From Candidatus Azobacteroides sp. (GTDB lineage Bacteria; Bacteroidota; Bacteroidia; Bacteroidales; Azobacteroidaceae), in NCBI GenBank assembly GCA_009783445.1, contig WRFY01000100.1, positions 1 through 34,108 on the forward strand: a stretch of 34,108 bases of DNA, given 5' to 3'. The position numbers and the translations under genes are program-made. Every line of letters begins with the position of its first letter. Position 1 is the stretch's first letter. Below, piece after piece: positions 8,758 to 17,658 of this stretch. Below the pieces are notes generated by a model. That model was not told the origin of the DNA. It was given only the letters and a program-made list of their open reading frames with translations, and made no database searches.

Positions 8758-8804
8758 CTCTCTAAAACGATAAAGTATTTATAAAAAAACAATAAAAAAG
8801 AAAC

Positions 8805-9110
8805 ATGGATAAGCAACAAGAAAACAATATTCAAATAGAATTGCCTGAAAATATAGCCGACGGAATTTACTCCAATCTGGCCATTATAGCCCACTCAAGT
8901 TCTGAATTTGTAGTGGATTTTGTCAGCCTGATGCCCGGTACGCCCAAGGCTAAAGTGAAATCGCGTATCGTAATGAATCCCGAAAATGCCAAGCGGCTGA
9001 TGTTTGCCCTGATCGACAACATCAAAAAATATGAAACGCAAGAAGGAGAAATTCAATTGCAACACGACGGATTCAATCCGCCCATTGTAGGGCCGATGGG
9101 AGAAGCATAA
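8805..9110 (+). CDS. DUF3467 family protein
   Basis: A 101-residue soluble protein whose core IQIELPENIADGIYSNLAII, then SSSEFVVDF and PGTPKAKVKSR, is the DUF3467 signature widespread in Bacteroidetes. Function is unknown. It has no signal peptide or membrane segment. In many Bacteroidetes this gene is found next to RNA polymerase subunit genes; here it sits alone, 53 bp ahead of thrA on the same strand, so it may be co-transcribed with it. Confidence 0.85.
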   Translation: MDKQQENNIQIELPENIADGIYSNLAIIAHSSSEFVVDFVSLMPGTPKAKVKSRIVMNPENAKRLMFALIDNIKKYETQEGEIQLQHDGFNPPIVGPMGEA

Positions 9111-9163
9111 AAGCAACGGATGCCCTTGAACGAAAGGCAAACGATATATCCCTTTATGAAAAT

Positions 9164-11599
9164 ATGAAAATAATGAAATTTGGCGGAACATCTGTTGGTT
9201 CCGTAGAAAGTATTCTGAAAGTTAAAAAAATTGTAGAAGCGGAAGAAAAACCAGTCATCGTGGTCGTTGCCGCTTTCAATGGCGTTACCGACCAATTATT
9301 GAACATTTCAAAGCAGGCTACGCAAGGAAATCCAGCGTATGAAAACGAGTATAAGCGCTTGGAAGAACGCCATCGGAATGCGGCAGAAAATCTGATTTTG
9401 CAACCGGAAAGTCGAAAAAAATTGTTGAAACAAATCGATTCGTTATTAGACGAATTGAAAAATATTTTTCGAGGATTATTTTTGGTCAAAGACTTGTCGC
9501 AAAAGACGTCCGATCTGATCGTCAGTTACGGAGAACGATTGAGCGCTTTGATCATTGTGAACGTGCTGACAGATGCTCGCTTGTTCGATGCTCGCCAATT
9601 TATCAAGACACAGAAACAATTTGGCAAACATATCGTCAATCTTTCCGAAACCAACGATTTAATCGAAAAAATGTTCGTCGATCTTCCTTGCATTTCGGTA
9701 GTAACCGGTTTTATTGCCAGCGATCTTCAGACTAACGATACCAGCAATTTGGGAAGAGGGGGATCGGATTATACGGCTTCTATTTTAGCGGCTGCGCTCA
9801 AGGCGGATATTCTGGAAATATGGACGGATGTGGACGGCTTTATGACCGCCGATCCGCGCATCATCAACAGCGCTTACGCAATCGAGGAACTCAGTTATAT
9901 TGAAGCCATGGAATTGAGCAACTTCGGAGCGAAAGTGATTTATCCTCCTACCATTTTTCCCGTCTACCACAAAAATATTCCCATATTGATCAAAAATACC
10001 TTTCGGCCAGAAGCTCCCGGTACGTATATTACAAACGAAAAACACGCCAACGGAAAATCAATCAAAGGCATTTCGTCCATCAACGATACCTGTTTGATTA
10101 CCGTGCAGGGCCTGGGCATGGTCGGCGTAATCGGAGTTAATTACAGAATATTTAAATCTTTATCCGAAGCTGGCGTCAGCGTTTTTATGGTTTCGCAAGC
10201 TTCTTCCGAAAATACCACTTCGTTTGCCGTCAGAGACGTCGACGCCGACTTGGCGATCCAAGTGCTGCGGAACGAATTCAAAGGAGAAATGACTCAGGGC
10301 GGAATAGATAATATCAGAGCGGAAAAGGGATTGGCCACGGTAGCGATTGTGGGCGAAAACATGAAACGCACGCCGGGAATTGCCGGCAAGCTTTTCGGCA
10401 CATTGGGACGTAGCGGCATCAATGTAATTGCTTGCGCGCAGGGAGCGAGCGAAACCAATATTTCTTTTGTCATTCAAAGTCAATACCTTCGCAAAGCCCT
10501 GAACTCGATTCACGATTCATTCTTCTTATCAGAATATCAAGTATTGAATATTTTCCTGACCGGTATCGGAACGGTAGGGGGCAATTTGGTGGAACAAATT
10601 CGCCAGCAACGAGAAACGTTAATGAAACACAATGGCTTGAAATTGAATATTGTTGGAATTGCAAATTCCAAATATCTACTTTTAGACCGTGCAGGAATCG
10701 ATTTGGATAACTATCGGGAAGCTTTGCTCACAAAAGGCAAAGCATCTTCTCCAGAAATTCTGCGAGACGAAATTTTGCAAATGAATATTTTTAACTCGAT
10801 ATTTGTTGATTGCACGACCAGTCCAGCCATTGCTTCCCTTTACACAGATTTCTTGTCGCATAATATTTCGGTAGTGGCCGCGAATAAAATAGCGGCTGCA
10901 GGGCCATTCCATATTTACCATCGCCTCAAAGAAATCGCCCGTAAAAAAGGAGTGAAATTTCTTTTTGAAACGAATGTCGGAGCCGGTTTGCCAATCATCA
11001 ACACTATGAATGCCTTGACAAACAGCGGCGACAAAATTTTGAAATTGCAGGCGGTTTTGTCGGGAACGTTGAATTTTATTTTCAACACTTTGAGTAAAGA
11101 TATTCCCCTGAGCCGGGCCATTGAAATGGCGCAAAAAGCCGGATTTTCGGAACCGGATCCGCGCATCGATCTCAGCGGGACAGACGTCGTCCGTAAATTA
11201 GTTATTCTCTCGCGAGAAGCGGGTTATGCAATCAATCAGGAAGACGTTGTTAAAAATCTGTTTATTCCCGATACTTATTTTCAAGGTTCGTTGGAACATT
11301 TCTGGGAAACAATTTCAGATCTAGATCCGGTTTTTGAAGAAAAACGCCAACAATTAGAAGCCAAAGGGAAAAAGTATCGTTTCGTAGCCGAAATGGACGA
11401 AGGGAAATGTTCGGTCGGACTACAGGAAGTCGACCACAGCCACCCGTTTTACGAATTGGAAGGGAGCAACAATATCATTATGATTACAACCGAACGATAC
11501 AACGAATATCCGATGATCATCAAAGGCTATGGAGCAGGAGCCGCAGTTACGGCCGCCGGTGTATTTTCGGATATTATCAGTATTGTCAATATCAGATAG
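9164..11599 (+). CDS. thrA: Bifunctional aspartokinase / homoserine dehydrogenase
   Basis: A fused enzyme of 811 residues for the first and third steps from aspartate towards threonine and methionine (aspartate to aspartyl phosphate; aspartate semialdehyde to homoserine). The aspartokinase domain starts at once with KFGGTSVGS (residues 5-13) and runs to about 290. Two ACT-like regulatory regions follow (about 305-455; SEAGVSVFMVSQASSE and GRSGINVIACAQGASE). The homoserine dehydrogenase part starts near 463 with the nucleotide-binding FLTGIGTVGG and has NVGAGLPIINTMN, LSGTLNFIFN and FSEPDPRIDLSGTDVVRK. The start at 9164 gives MKIMKFGG; the ATG at 9173 is an alternative. The ACT regions suggest feedback control, usually by threonine. 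Unlike many Bacteroidetes, no homoserine kinase or threonine synthase gene follows. Confidence 0.95.
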   Translation: MKIMKFGGTSVGSVESILKVKKIVEAEEKPVIVVVAAFNGVTDQLLNISKQATQGNPAYENEYKRLEERHRNAAENLILQPESRKKLLKQIDSLLDELKNIFRGLFLVKDLSQKTSDLIVSYGERLSALIIVNVLTDARLFDARQFIKTQKQFGKHIVNLSETNDLIEKMFVDLPCISVVTGFIASDLQTNDTSNLGRGGSDYTASILAAALKADILEIWTDVDGFMTADPRIINSAYAIEELSYIEAMELSNFGAKVIYPPTIFPVYHKNIPILIKNTFRPEAPGTYITNEKHANGKSIKGISSINDTCLITVQGLGMVGVIGVNYRIFKSLSEAGVSVFMVSQASSENTTSFAVRDVDADLAIQVLRNEFKGEMTQGGIDNIRAEKGLATVAIVGENMKRTPGIAGKLFGTLGRSGINVIACAQGASETNISFVIQSQYLRKALNSIHDSFFLSEYQVLNIFLTGIGTVGGNLVEQIRQQRETLMKHNGLKLNIVGIANSKYLLLDRAGIDLDNYREALLTKGKASSPEILRDEILQMNIFNSIFVDCTTSPAIASLYTDFLSHNISVVAANKIAAAGPFHIYHRLKEIARKKGVKFLFETNVGAGLPIINTMNALTNSGDKILKLQAVLSGTLNFIFNTLSKDIPLSRAIEMAQKAGFSEPDPRIDLSGTDVVRKLVILSREAGYAINQEDVVKNLFIPDTYFQGSLEHFWETISDLDPVFEEKRQQLEAKGKKYRFVAEMDEGKCSVGLQEVDHSHPFYELEGSNNIIMITTERYNEYPMIIKGYGAGAAVTAAGVFSDIISIVNIR

Positions 11600-11696
11600 C
11601 AAGCAGGATATCGCCTGAAATCGCAACTATTTAGTTACATCATTTATAATTCATAATATAATTAGCATTGCAGAATAAGAGGATTAGAAAACAGTT

Positions 11697-12923
11697 ATGG
11701 CGACAGTGGATGTTCAACAAATAAAACAACGGTTTGGGATTATTGGAAACAGTCCTTTGCTCAACAGGGAAATAGAAAAAGCAATTTTAATTGCGCCGAC
11801 CGACTTGACGGTATTGATCACCGGAGAAAGCGGCGTAGGAAAAGAAGTTTTTCCGCAAATTATTCATCATAACAGTTCGCGGAAACATGGACCGTATATA
11901 GCGGTCAATTGCGGCGCTATCCCTGAAGGGACGATCGATTCCGAATTGTTTGGACACGAAAAGGGTTCGTTTACGGGAGCGCTGGCTGAACGAAAGGGTT
12001 ATTTCGAAGTAGCCAACAAAGGGACTATCTTTTTGGATGAAGTAGGCGAATTGCCTATGGCAACCCAAGCGCGCCTTTTGCGTGTGTTGGAATACAAAGA
12101 ATTTATCAAAGTCGGGTCTTCGAAAGTACAGCAAACAGATGTACGCATCGTAGGCGCTACCAATGTTGATTTATTGAAAGCAATACGTCAGGGAAAATTC
12201 AGGGAAGACTTATATTACCGTTTAAATACTGTTCCCATTCTGATTCCTCCCTTACGCGATCGGAGGGAAGATATTTATCTCCTGTTCCGAAAATTTGCCG
12301 GAGATTTTGCGGAAAAATATCGGATGCCTCCGATATACTTGACAGAGGGGGCTAAAGACATGCTGACTAAATACCGTTGGCCGGGAAATATTCGCGAACT
12401 GAAAAACATCACTGAAAGAATGTCGATTTTCGAACAGGATCGGGAAATCAATGAAGAACGTCTAAAATCCTATCTTTCTACGCTCGATATCGAACAGTTG
12501 CCAGCCATCATTTCTTCGGATTCCGACGCCAAATCGTTTGCAACCGAAAGGGAAATTTTGTATCAAATATTATTTGATATGAAAAGAGATATCAACGAGT
12601 TAAAAAAGCTCGTTCCCGGTTTGTTGAATAACGCGGCTCCCAATGTTCCAGAAACGCCTTCCATTCCTTCTTTTCCTGTTATGAATAAACCCAATTTCGC
12701 AGAGGAAAGAGAAGTTCCTGCGGCTCCATTTATATATGCCGACGAAGTTTCGGAAGAAAAAGAACCGGAAATAGAAAAACAATTGTCCCTCGCCGAAAAC
12801 GAAAAGGATTTGATAAAGAAAGCTTTGGAACGCCACAATGGGAAAAGACGGAGAGCCGCCTTGGATTTGAAGATATCAGAAAGGACATTATACAGAAAAA
12901 TAAAGGAATATAACTTGGAATAA
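11697..12923 (+). CDS. Sigma-54-dependent transcriptional activator without receiver domain
   Basis: A 408-residue bacterial enhancer-binding protein that begins almost directly with the AAA+ domain. Walker A GESGVGKE is at residues 43-50, the sigma-54 contact loop GSFTGA (usual form GAFTGA) at 90-95 and Walker B IFLDEVGELP at 111-120. The conserved YRLNTVPI and WPGNIRELKN follow. There is no receiver or ligand-binding domain. A variable Pro/Glu-rich linker (about 285-355) leads to a Fis-type helix-turn-helix at the C-terminus (AALDLKISERTLYRKIKEY). Seven bases separate it from lptE, and the same order (activator - lptE - TPR protein - secG) is, as I recall, conserved in Bacteroidales. What it senses is not visible. 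Confidence 0.92.
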   Translation: MATVDVQQIKQRFGIIGNSPLLNREIEKAILIAPTDLTVLITGESGVGKEVFPQIIHHNSSRKHGPYIAVNCGAIPEGTIDSELFGHEKGSFTGALAERKGYFEVANKGTIFLDEVGELPMATQARLLRVLEYKEFIKVGSSKVQQTDVRIVGATNVDLLKAIRQGKFREDLYYRLNTVPILIPPLRDRREDIYLLFRKFAGDFAEKYRMPPIYLTEGAKDMLTKYRWPGNIRELKNITERMSIFEQDREINEERLKSYLSTLDIEQLPAIISSDSDAKSFATEREILYQILFDMKRDINELKKLVPGLLNNAAPNVPETPSIPSFPVMNKPNFAEEREVPAAPFIYADEVSEEKEPEIEKQLSLAENEKDLIKKALERHNGKRRRAALDLKISERTLYRKIKEYNLE

Positions 12924-12930
12924 ATAATTT

Positions 12931-13506
12931 ATGAATCATCGTTTCTTTTCAAAAGTGAAATACTTATTGTCGACAACCTCAAAGCGCATTTTTTCTTTTG
13001 CATTCTTTACGGCTTTTATCGGTTGTGCGTTGTTTGTTTGCGCCTGCTCTTTTTCTCTTTCATTTCAAGGAGGAAGACTGAATTACGATCTAGTAAAGAC
13101 GATCGTTATTCACGAATTTCCCAATCGCGCCCCGCTTGTTTATCCCTTGTTTTCTCAGATGCTCGATCAATCGCTGCGAAATCGTTTCATCGAGCAAACG
13201 CGTTTAACGCCGGTTTCAAGCAATGGCGATATCGAAATTGAAGGGGAAATCACCAATTACGAAATACAGGGAAAAGCTGTGACAGCAGCAGAAGACACTT
13301 ATGCGTCTATGACCAGATTGACGGCCACAGTCCATGTAAAATATACCAATAACAAAGAAGCCAATGGCAATGTAGACCAGTCATTTTCAACTTTCCGCGA
13401 ATATCCAAGCTCTTCTTCGTTAGACGAAGTGCAGAACCAGCTGGTGCAGGAAATTGTAGACGAATTGGTCGATCTGATTTACAATGCGACAGTGGCCAAC
13501 TGGTAA
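12931..13506 (+). CDS. lptE: LptE-type LPS-assembly lipoprotein
   Basis: The lipoprotein plug of the LptD/LptE complex that inserts lipopolysaccharide into the outer membrane. The 191-residue product has a long N-terminal leader with a hydrophobic stretch and lipobox FVCAC (Cys39). Downstream, FQGGRLNYDLVKTIVIHEFPN fits the start of the Bacteroidetes LptE domain, and SNGDIEIEGEITNYEI lies in the middle. A shorter leader would be expected, but no later in-frame Met before the lipobox gives a better start. It is preceded closely by the sigma-54 activator and followed 11 bp later by the next gene, so this is an operon. Confidence 0.8.
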   Translation: MNHRFFSKVKYLLSTTSKRIFSFAFFTAFIGCALFVCACSFSLSFQGGRLNYDLVKTIVIHEFPNRAPLVYPLFSQMLDQSLRNRFIEQTRLTPVSSNGDIEIEGEITNYEIQGKAVTAAEDTYASMTRLTATVHVKYTNNKEANGNVDQSFSTFREYPSSSSLDEVQNQLVQEIVDELVDLIYNATVANW

Positions 13507-13517
13507 AACAAATCATT

Positions 13518-14243
13518 ATGCAAACAGATACCCTAATCGGATTGATGAATCGCCAGATTCCTTTCTCTGAGAAAACGTTGCAGGATTTACAGGACTTAGT
13601 GAACGAATATCCTTATTTCCAAACGGCGCAGTTTCTTTATACCTTGAACTTACATGCAAAAAAGGATGTCCGTTTTCCTACCGAATTAAAAAAAACTACC
13701 TGTCATGCGGGCGACCGGAGGAAACTTTTTTATCTGACGGAAGAAGATTCGTTTCCATCGGAACTAATAGAAAAGTTGGAAAAAGAAAGGGAAAGCCATT
13801 CTTCTTTCGATCGGATTGATTCCTTCCTGACTGGAAAAGAAAAGACGGAAAAAGAAAATAAAACGGACGCCTCCATTGCCGCCGCCGACTATCTATCGTA
13901 TGCTTTTTCCGAAAAATTGCACAACGAAGAAGGGAAAATTCAACCCATGCACCATCAACAAGCCATCGACAAATTTTTGGAAGCAGACAAAAAAGCGCCC
14001 ATCCAAATCGAATGGAAGGAAAAAACGGAAGAGAGCAAACCAATGCTTTCCGATCTCGAATCGAACGAGGAAGAGAAATTTTTTTCGGTCACTTTAGCCA
14101 AAATTTACCTCAAACAAAAAAAATATGAGCGCGCGTTGGAAATTATCCGCAAATTACACTTGCTATATCCAGAAAAAAATCTTTACTTTGCAGACCAAAT
14201 TCGTTTTTTGGAAAAATTGATTATTAACACAAAAAATATATAA
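13518..14243 (+). CDS. Conserved hypothetical protein with a C-terminal TPR-like motif
   Basis: A 241-residue protein without signal peptide or membrane segment. The N-terminal third (LQDLVNEYPYFQTAQFLYTLNL) looks like a helical repeat. The middle (about 85-180) is very rich in Lys and Glu and probably disordered. The C-terminus has a clear TPR-like unit, FFSVTLAKIYLKQKKYERAL followed by a KLHLLYPEKNLYF helix. It lies between lptE and secG with gaps of 11 and 3 bp, so it is in the same transcript. Function is unknown; the context hints at envelope biogenesis. Confidence 0.8.
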   Translation: MQTDTLIGLMNRQIPFSEKTLQDLQDLVNEYPYFQTAQFLYTLNLHAKKDVRFPTELKKTTCHAGDRRKLFYLTEEDSFPSELIEKLEKERESHSSFDRIDSFLTGKEKTEKENKTDASIAAADYLSYAFSEKLHNEEGKIQPMHHQQAIDKFLEADKKAPIQIEWKEKTEESKPMLSDLESNEEEKFFSVTLAKIYLKQKKYERALEIIRKLHLLYPEKNLYFADQIRFLEKLIINTKNI

Positions 14244-14246
14244 CAA

Positions 14247-14597
14247 ATGTACATTTTTATTTCCATTGTGAGCGTTATTGTTGCTCTCCTTTTGGTATTG
14301 GTTGTAGTGATACAAAACTCAAAAGGAGGAGGCTTAGCATCCAGCTTTGCATCGTCTAACCAGATTATGGGAGTTCGGAAGACCAATGATGTAGTGGAAA
14401 AGATCACGTGGTGGTTAGCCGGAGCGTTGGTGGGTTTATCCATTGTGGCGTCGCTTGCTTTGCCTCGGCATCATGCCGCTTCTGAATCCATTATCAAAGA
14501 AGATGTGATGGAAAAAACAATGCCCGCACAAGAACCTTCCACTCCTTCTTTTGGAGACCCCATTTTGAACGACTCGTTAGGAGCGAAACAAAAATAA
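14247..14597 (+). CDS. secG: Preprotein translocase subunit SecG
   Basis: A small partner of SecYE in the inner-membrane protein translocase. The 116-residue protein has two membrane helices (about residues 3-23 and 52-73) separated by the cytoplasmic loop QNSKGGGLASSFASSNQ, which is the SecG signature, and a polar C-terminal tail typical of Bacteroidetes SecG. It follows the preceding gene by 3 bp. The tRNA-Leu gene begins 6 bp after its stop codon, so the tRNA is probably processed from this mRNA. Confidence 0.93.
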   Translation: MYIFISIVSVIVALLLVLVVVIQNSKGGGLASSFASSNQIMGVRKTNDVVEKITWWLAGALVGLSIVASLALPRHHAASESIIKEDVMEKTMPAQEPSTPSFGDPILNDSLGAKQK

Positions 14598-14603
14598 GCG
14601 TAT

Positions 14604-14687
14604 GCCCGGATGGCGGAATTGGTAGACGCGCTAGTTTCAGGGACTAGTGTCCGTTCGGATGTGCAGGTTCGAGTCCTGTTCCGGGTA
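14604..14687 (+). tRNA. tRNA-Leu (anticodon CAG)
   Basis: The acceptor stem GCCCGGA (14604-14610) pairs with TCCGGGT (14680-14686) with a G-U first pair, followed by discriminator A at 14687. The D arm is GCGGAATTGGTAGACGC. The anticodon stem CTAGT/ACTAG encloses the loop TTCAGGG, giving anticodon CAG at 14638-14640. A long variable arm (TCCG-TT-CGGA) and the T arm GCAGG-TTCGAGT-CCTGT confirm a class II leucine tRNA. The CCA end is not encoded. Confidence 0.95.
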
Positions 14688-14894
14688 CAGTAAAAAGCTA
14701 TATGAAAAAGATAAGCGTACGAAGAATGGCTAAAAGTTTGTGTTCTTGTTCATCTATTTAAAGTGAAAAATCTAAATTCAGCATAGAATAAAATTCCTGC
14801 GATTTCAAGGAAAATTCTTCCTTTTGATTGAAAGGAGAGGAACACGAGTTTTTTAAACGTTTTTATTCACGAAACTCAAAAGGCGGTTAATTTT
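14688..14894 (+). other. Intergenic leader before hisG
   Basis: 207 bp with no supported gene. A small AT-rich hairpin AAGGAA/TTCCTT (14807-14823) is followed by TT only and is a weak terminator at best. A longer-range pair GAGTTT (14847-14852) / AAACTC (14873-14878) sits just before the hisG start. No good TTTG/TAnnTTTG pair and no histidine-rich leader peptide were found. Confidence 0.4.
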
Positions 14895-15752
14895 ATGTTA
14901 CGAATAGCAGTACAATCAAAAGGGCGTTTATTCGAAGAAACAATGGATCTTCTAAAGGAAGCAGGCATCAAATTGCCGGCAGGAAAAAGAACATTATTTG
15001 TCGCATCCACCACTTTTCCTGTCGAATTGCTTTTCTTACGCGATGACGATATTCCCCAGGCGGTGGCCGATGGCGTAACGGATGTAGGAATTATCGGAGA
15101 AAATGAATTTGTTGAAAAAAAACAAAATTCGGAAATCATTCGAAGGTTGGGATTCAGCAAATGCCGTCTTTCGTTGGCTATACCCAAAGAAAAAGAAGAA
15201 GAATATCAGAATTTAAGTTGGTTTGCACGAAAAAAAATCGCTACCTCCTATCCTGTCATTCTTTCGGATTTTTTGAAAAAGAATGCGATCAAGGCTGAAA
15301 TACACCTCATTCGGGGTTCGGTAGAAATAGCTCCGGCCATCGGTTTGGCCGACGCCGTCTTCGATATTGTCAGTTCGGGAAGTACCTTGGTCAGCAATCA
15401 TTTGAAAGAAGTAGAAACCGTTATGCATTCGGAAGCCGTATTGATCGGCAATCGAAACCTAAATAAAGAGAAAAGGGAAACGCTCAGAGAACTGATTTTC
15501 CGTATCAACGCCGTACAGGCAGCCGAAGATAAAAAATATATTCTGTTGAATGTTCCGAACGATAAACTGGCGAGAATACTCTCGATTCTTCCCGGCATAA
15601 AAAGTCCGACAGTTTTACCGTTGGCTCAAGAAGGATGGAGTTCGGTTCATTCGGTTATAGAAGAAAAATACTTTTGGGAAATCATCGGAAAATTAAAAAC
15701 CGGCGGAGCAGAAGGCATTTTGATTATCCCGATAGAAAAAATGATTTTGTAA
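14895..15752 (+). CDS. hisG: ATP phosphoribosyltransferase, long form
   Basis: First and committed step of histidine synthesis: ATP + PRPP to phosphoribosyl-ATP. At 285 residues it is the long, hexameric type with its own C-terminal regulatory domain, so no HisZ is needed. The start MLRIAVQSKGRL is typical. The PRPP-binding loop is in SVEIAPAIGLADAVFDIVSS, followed by GSTL (about residues 138-160). The C-terminal ~75 residues (from KSPTVLPLAQEGW) form the ACT-like histidine-sensing domain. The next gene, hisD, begins 8 bp after the stop. Confidence 0.94.
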   Translation: MLRIAVQSKGRLFEETMDLLKEAGIKLPAGKRTLFVASTTFPVELLFLRDDDIPQAVADGVTDVGIIGENEFVEKKQNSEIIRRLGFSKCRLSLAIPKEKEEEYQNLSWFARKKIATSYPVILSDFLKKNAIKAEIHLIRGSVEIAPAIGLADAVFDIVSSGSTLVSNHLKEVETVMHSEAVLIGNRNLNKEKRETLRELIFRINAVQAAEDKKYILLNVPNDKLARILSILPGIKSPTVLPLAQEGWSSVHSVIEEKYFWEIIGKLKTGGAEGILIIPIEKMIL

Positions 15753-15760
15753 AAATAAAT

Positions 15761-17050
15761 ATGCAAATCATCAAGTATCCGCATAAAGAACAATGGAGTG
15801 AAATAATCCGCCGTCCGGCTTTTAACGATGTCCAGTTGTTGGCTTCTGTTCGAGAAATATTGTACGATATTCAGAAACGGGGACAAGAAGCGATTGTAGA
15901 ATATGCCCGAAAGTTCGACAAGGTATCCCTTGATGATTTTGAAGTATCCGAAGAAGAAAAATCACTTGCAAACAAGCAGATAACGGATGAGCTGAAACAA
16001 GCTATCCAGATTGCAAAACAAAATATTGCCGTATTTCATTCCGCACAAAAACAGGAATTACCCAGAATTGAAACTTTGCCGGGCGTTACTTGCTGGCAAA
16101 AAATGGTTCCCATCGAAAAAGTGGGATTATATATTCCGGGAGGAACGGCGCCTCTTTTTTCTACGGTTTTAATGCTGGCCGTTCCGGCACAAATCGCCGG
16201 TTGCAGGGAGATCATTCTATGCACGCCGCCCAATCCGGATGGAACGATTCATCCGGCTATTTTATATGCCGCTCAAACAGCGGGAGTGAGCCGTATTTTC
16301 AAAATAGGCGGAATTCAAGCGATTGGAGCAATGGCCTATGGCGGTTCTTCCATCCCCCAAGTATATAAAATATTCGGTCCGGGGAATCGATACGTGACTG
16401 CCGCTAAACAAGTGGCGGGAGGAATAGACGTTGCTATTGATTTGCCGGCGGGGCCTTCGGAAGTAGCCGTGATCGCAGATTATACGGCCAATCCGGCTTT
16501 TGTCGCTTCGGATTTGCTTTCGCAAGCGGAACATGGACCCGACAGTCAGGCGCTTTTATTGACCGACTCCGAGAAGTTGGCCGATCAGGCGGCAAACGAA
16601 ACAGCCAAACAATTGGAACAACTTCCCCGCAAGGAATGGGCAGAACAGTCGTTGAAGCACAGCAAAATACTTGTTTTACACAATCAAGCTGAAATCATTG
16701 AACTGGCCAATTTGTACGCTCCAGAGCATTTGATTATCGAAACGGAAAACTATCATGCAGTAGAAGAACAAATTATAAATGCAGGATCGGTATTTTTAGG
16801 TCATTACGCTCCAGAAAGCGCAGGAGACTATGCTTCGGGAACCAATCATACCTTGCCCACAAACGGGCATGCAAAAGCCTTTAGCGGAGTGAATCTGGAC
16901 AGTTTTGTGAAAAAAATAACTTTTCAGGAAATTACGCGGGAAGGGATTCGCAACCTCGCTCCTACCCTCGAAATAATGGCCGAAAACGAACACCTGCACG
17001 CACATAAAAATGCCGTGAGTTTACGAATTCAAAACGCCGGCAAAAAATAA
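15761..17050 (+). CDS. hisD: Histidinol dehydrogenase
   Basis: Last two steps of histidine synthesis: L-histidinol to L-histidine with 2 NAD+. Start chosen at ATG 15761 ([12 protein letters not shown]), giving 429 residues, the family length; the open frame extends back to 15635 inside hisG but that part is an overlap artefact. Signature blocks: [43 protein letters not shown] (with the zinc/catalytic residues), LYAPEHLII and [10 protein letters not shown]. It directly follows hisG. The usual next genes hisC and hisB are absent; mgsA follows instead, 16 bp later. Confidence 0.95.
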   Translation: MQIIKYPHKEQWSEIIRRPAFNDVQLLASVREILYDIQKRGQEAIVEYARKFDKVSLDDFEVSEEEKSLANKQITDELKQAIQIAKQNIAVFHSAQKQELPRIETLPGVTCWQKMVPIEKVGLYIPGGTAPLFSTVLMLAVPAQIAGCREIILCTPPNPDGTIHPAILYAAQTAGVSRIFKIGGIQAIGAMAYGGSSIPQVYKIFGPGNRYVTAAKQVAGGIDVAIDLPAGPSEVAVIADYTANPAFVASDLLSQAEHGPDSQALLLTDSEKLADQAANETAKQLEQLPRKEWAEQSLKHSKILVLHNQAEIIELANLYAPEHLIIETENYHAVEEQIINAGSVFLGHYAPESAGDYASGTNHTLPTNGHAKAFSGVNLDSFVKKITFQEITREGIRNLAPTLEIMAENEHLHAHKNAVSLRIQNAGKK

Positions 17051-17066
17051 TATATAATCAATCATC

Positions 17067-17540
17067 ATGAACAAAAAATTAACAATCGCTCTGGTCGCTC
17101 ATGATCAAAGAAAAGCCGATATGGTAGAATGGGCGACTTTCAATGCCGCCACCTTGTCGAAACATAAATTGGTATGCACCGGCACTACCGGCGGTCTGAT
17201 CAAAAAGGCCTTTGATGAAAAAGGCATAAATGCAGAAATCATTTGCATGAACTCCGGCCCTTTGGGAGGGGATGCAGAAATCGCCGCCATGGTTGTACGC
17301 CATGAAATCAATCTGGCTATTTTTCTGATAGACGATTTGAATCCGCAACCTCACGAAGCCGACATACAAATGTTGCTCCGTCAATGCCGCATTCACAATG
17401 TACCGATCGCCTGCAACCGCTACAGCGCCGACTTAATGATTACAAGCACTCTCTGGGACAATAACGACTATGTGCCCACGGTACCGCAATATGTTAAATT
17501 CAATCGAGAATTGTCTGTCGCTGACGCCGCTAAAGCCTAA
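17067..17540 (+). CDS. mgsA: Methylglyoxal synthase
   Basis: Converts dihydroxyacetone phosphate to methylglyoxal and phosphate, a bypass of lower glycolysis used when phosphate is short or sugar flux is high. The 157-residue product has LVAHDQRK near the start, the phosphate-binding TGTTGGLI, and SGPLGGDAEIAA, whose Asp is the expected catalytic residue. The usual FxWDPL segment reads FLIDDLNPQPHEADIQMLLR, a mild variant that keeps an Asp and the PHxxD. It sits 16 bp after hisD and is followed by a terminator. Confidence 0.9.
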   Translation: MNKKLTIALVAHDQRKADMVEWATFNAATLSKHKLVCTGTTGGLIKKAFDEKGINAEIICMNSGPLGGDAEIAAMVVRHEINLAIFLIDDLNPQPHEADIQMLLRQCRIHNVPIACNRYSADLMITSTLWDNNDYVPTVPQYVKFNRELSVADAAKA

Positions 17541-17572
17541 TTCCCTTAAGAAATAGCTCGGAAATAGCATTT

Positions 17573-17607
17573 ATCAATAGCGCAGGGAGTTACCCTATGC
17601 TATTGAT
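17573..17607. terminator. Hairpin between convergent mgsA and the aminotransferase gene
   Basis: ATCAATAGCGCAGGG (17573-17587) pairs with CCCTATGCTATTGAT (17593-17607) around a 5-base loop, with one mismatch and one possible G-U pair. It lies in the middle of the 118-bp gap between two facing stop codons. The T-runs on either side are short, so it is a bidirectional terminator only by position and stem strength. Confidence 0.6.
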
Positions 17608-17658
17608 TTAAAATGCTTTAGCCTTTAATTAGACGGCATTGGATTTCAACCGCGAGGT

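Noticed and set aside
14702-14761. 19-codon ORF (MKKISVRRMAKSLCSCSSI) as a his leader peptide
   Set aside because: It contains no histidine codons and no antiterminator/terminator pair follows it.
15635-15760. N-terminal extension of hisD into hisG
   Set aside because: The extra 42 residues overlap hisG in another frame and are not part of the HisD family; the ATG at 15761 gives the normal length and start.
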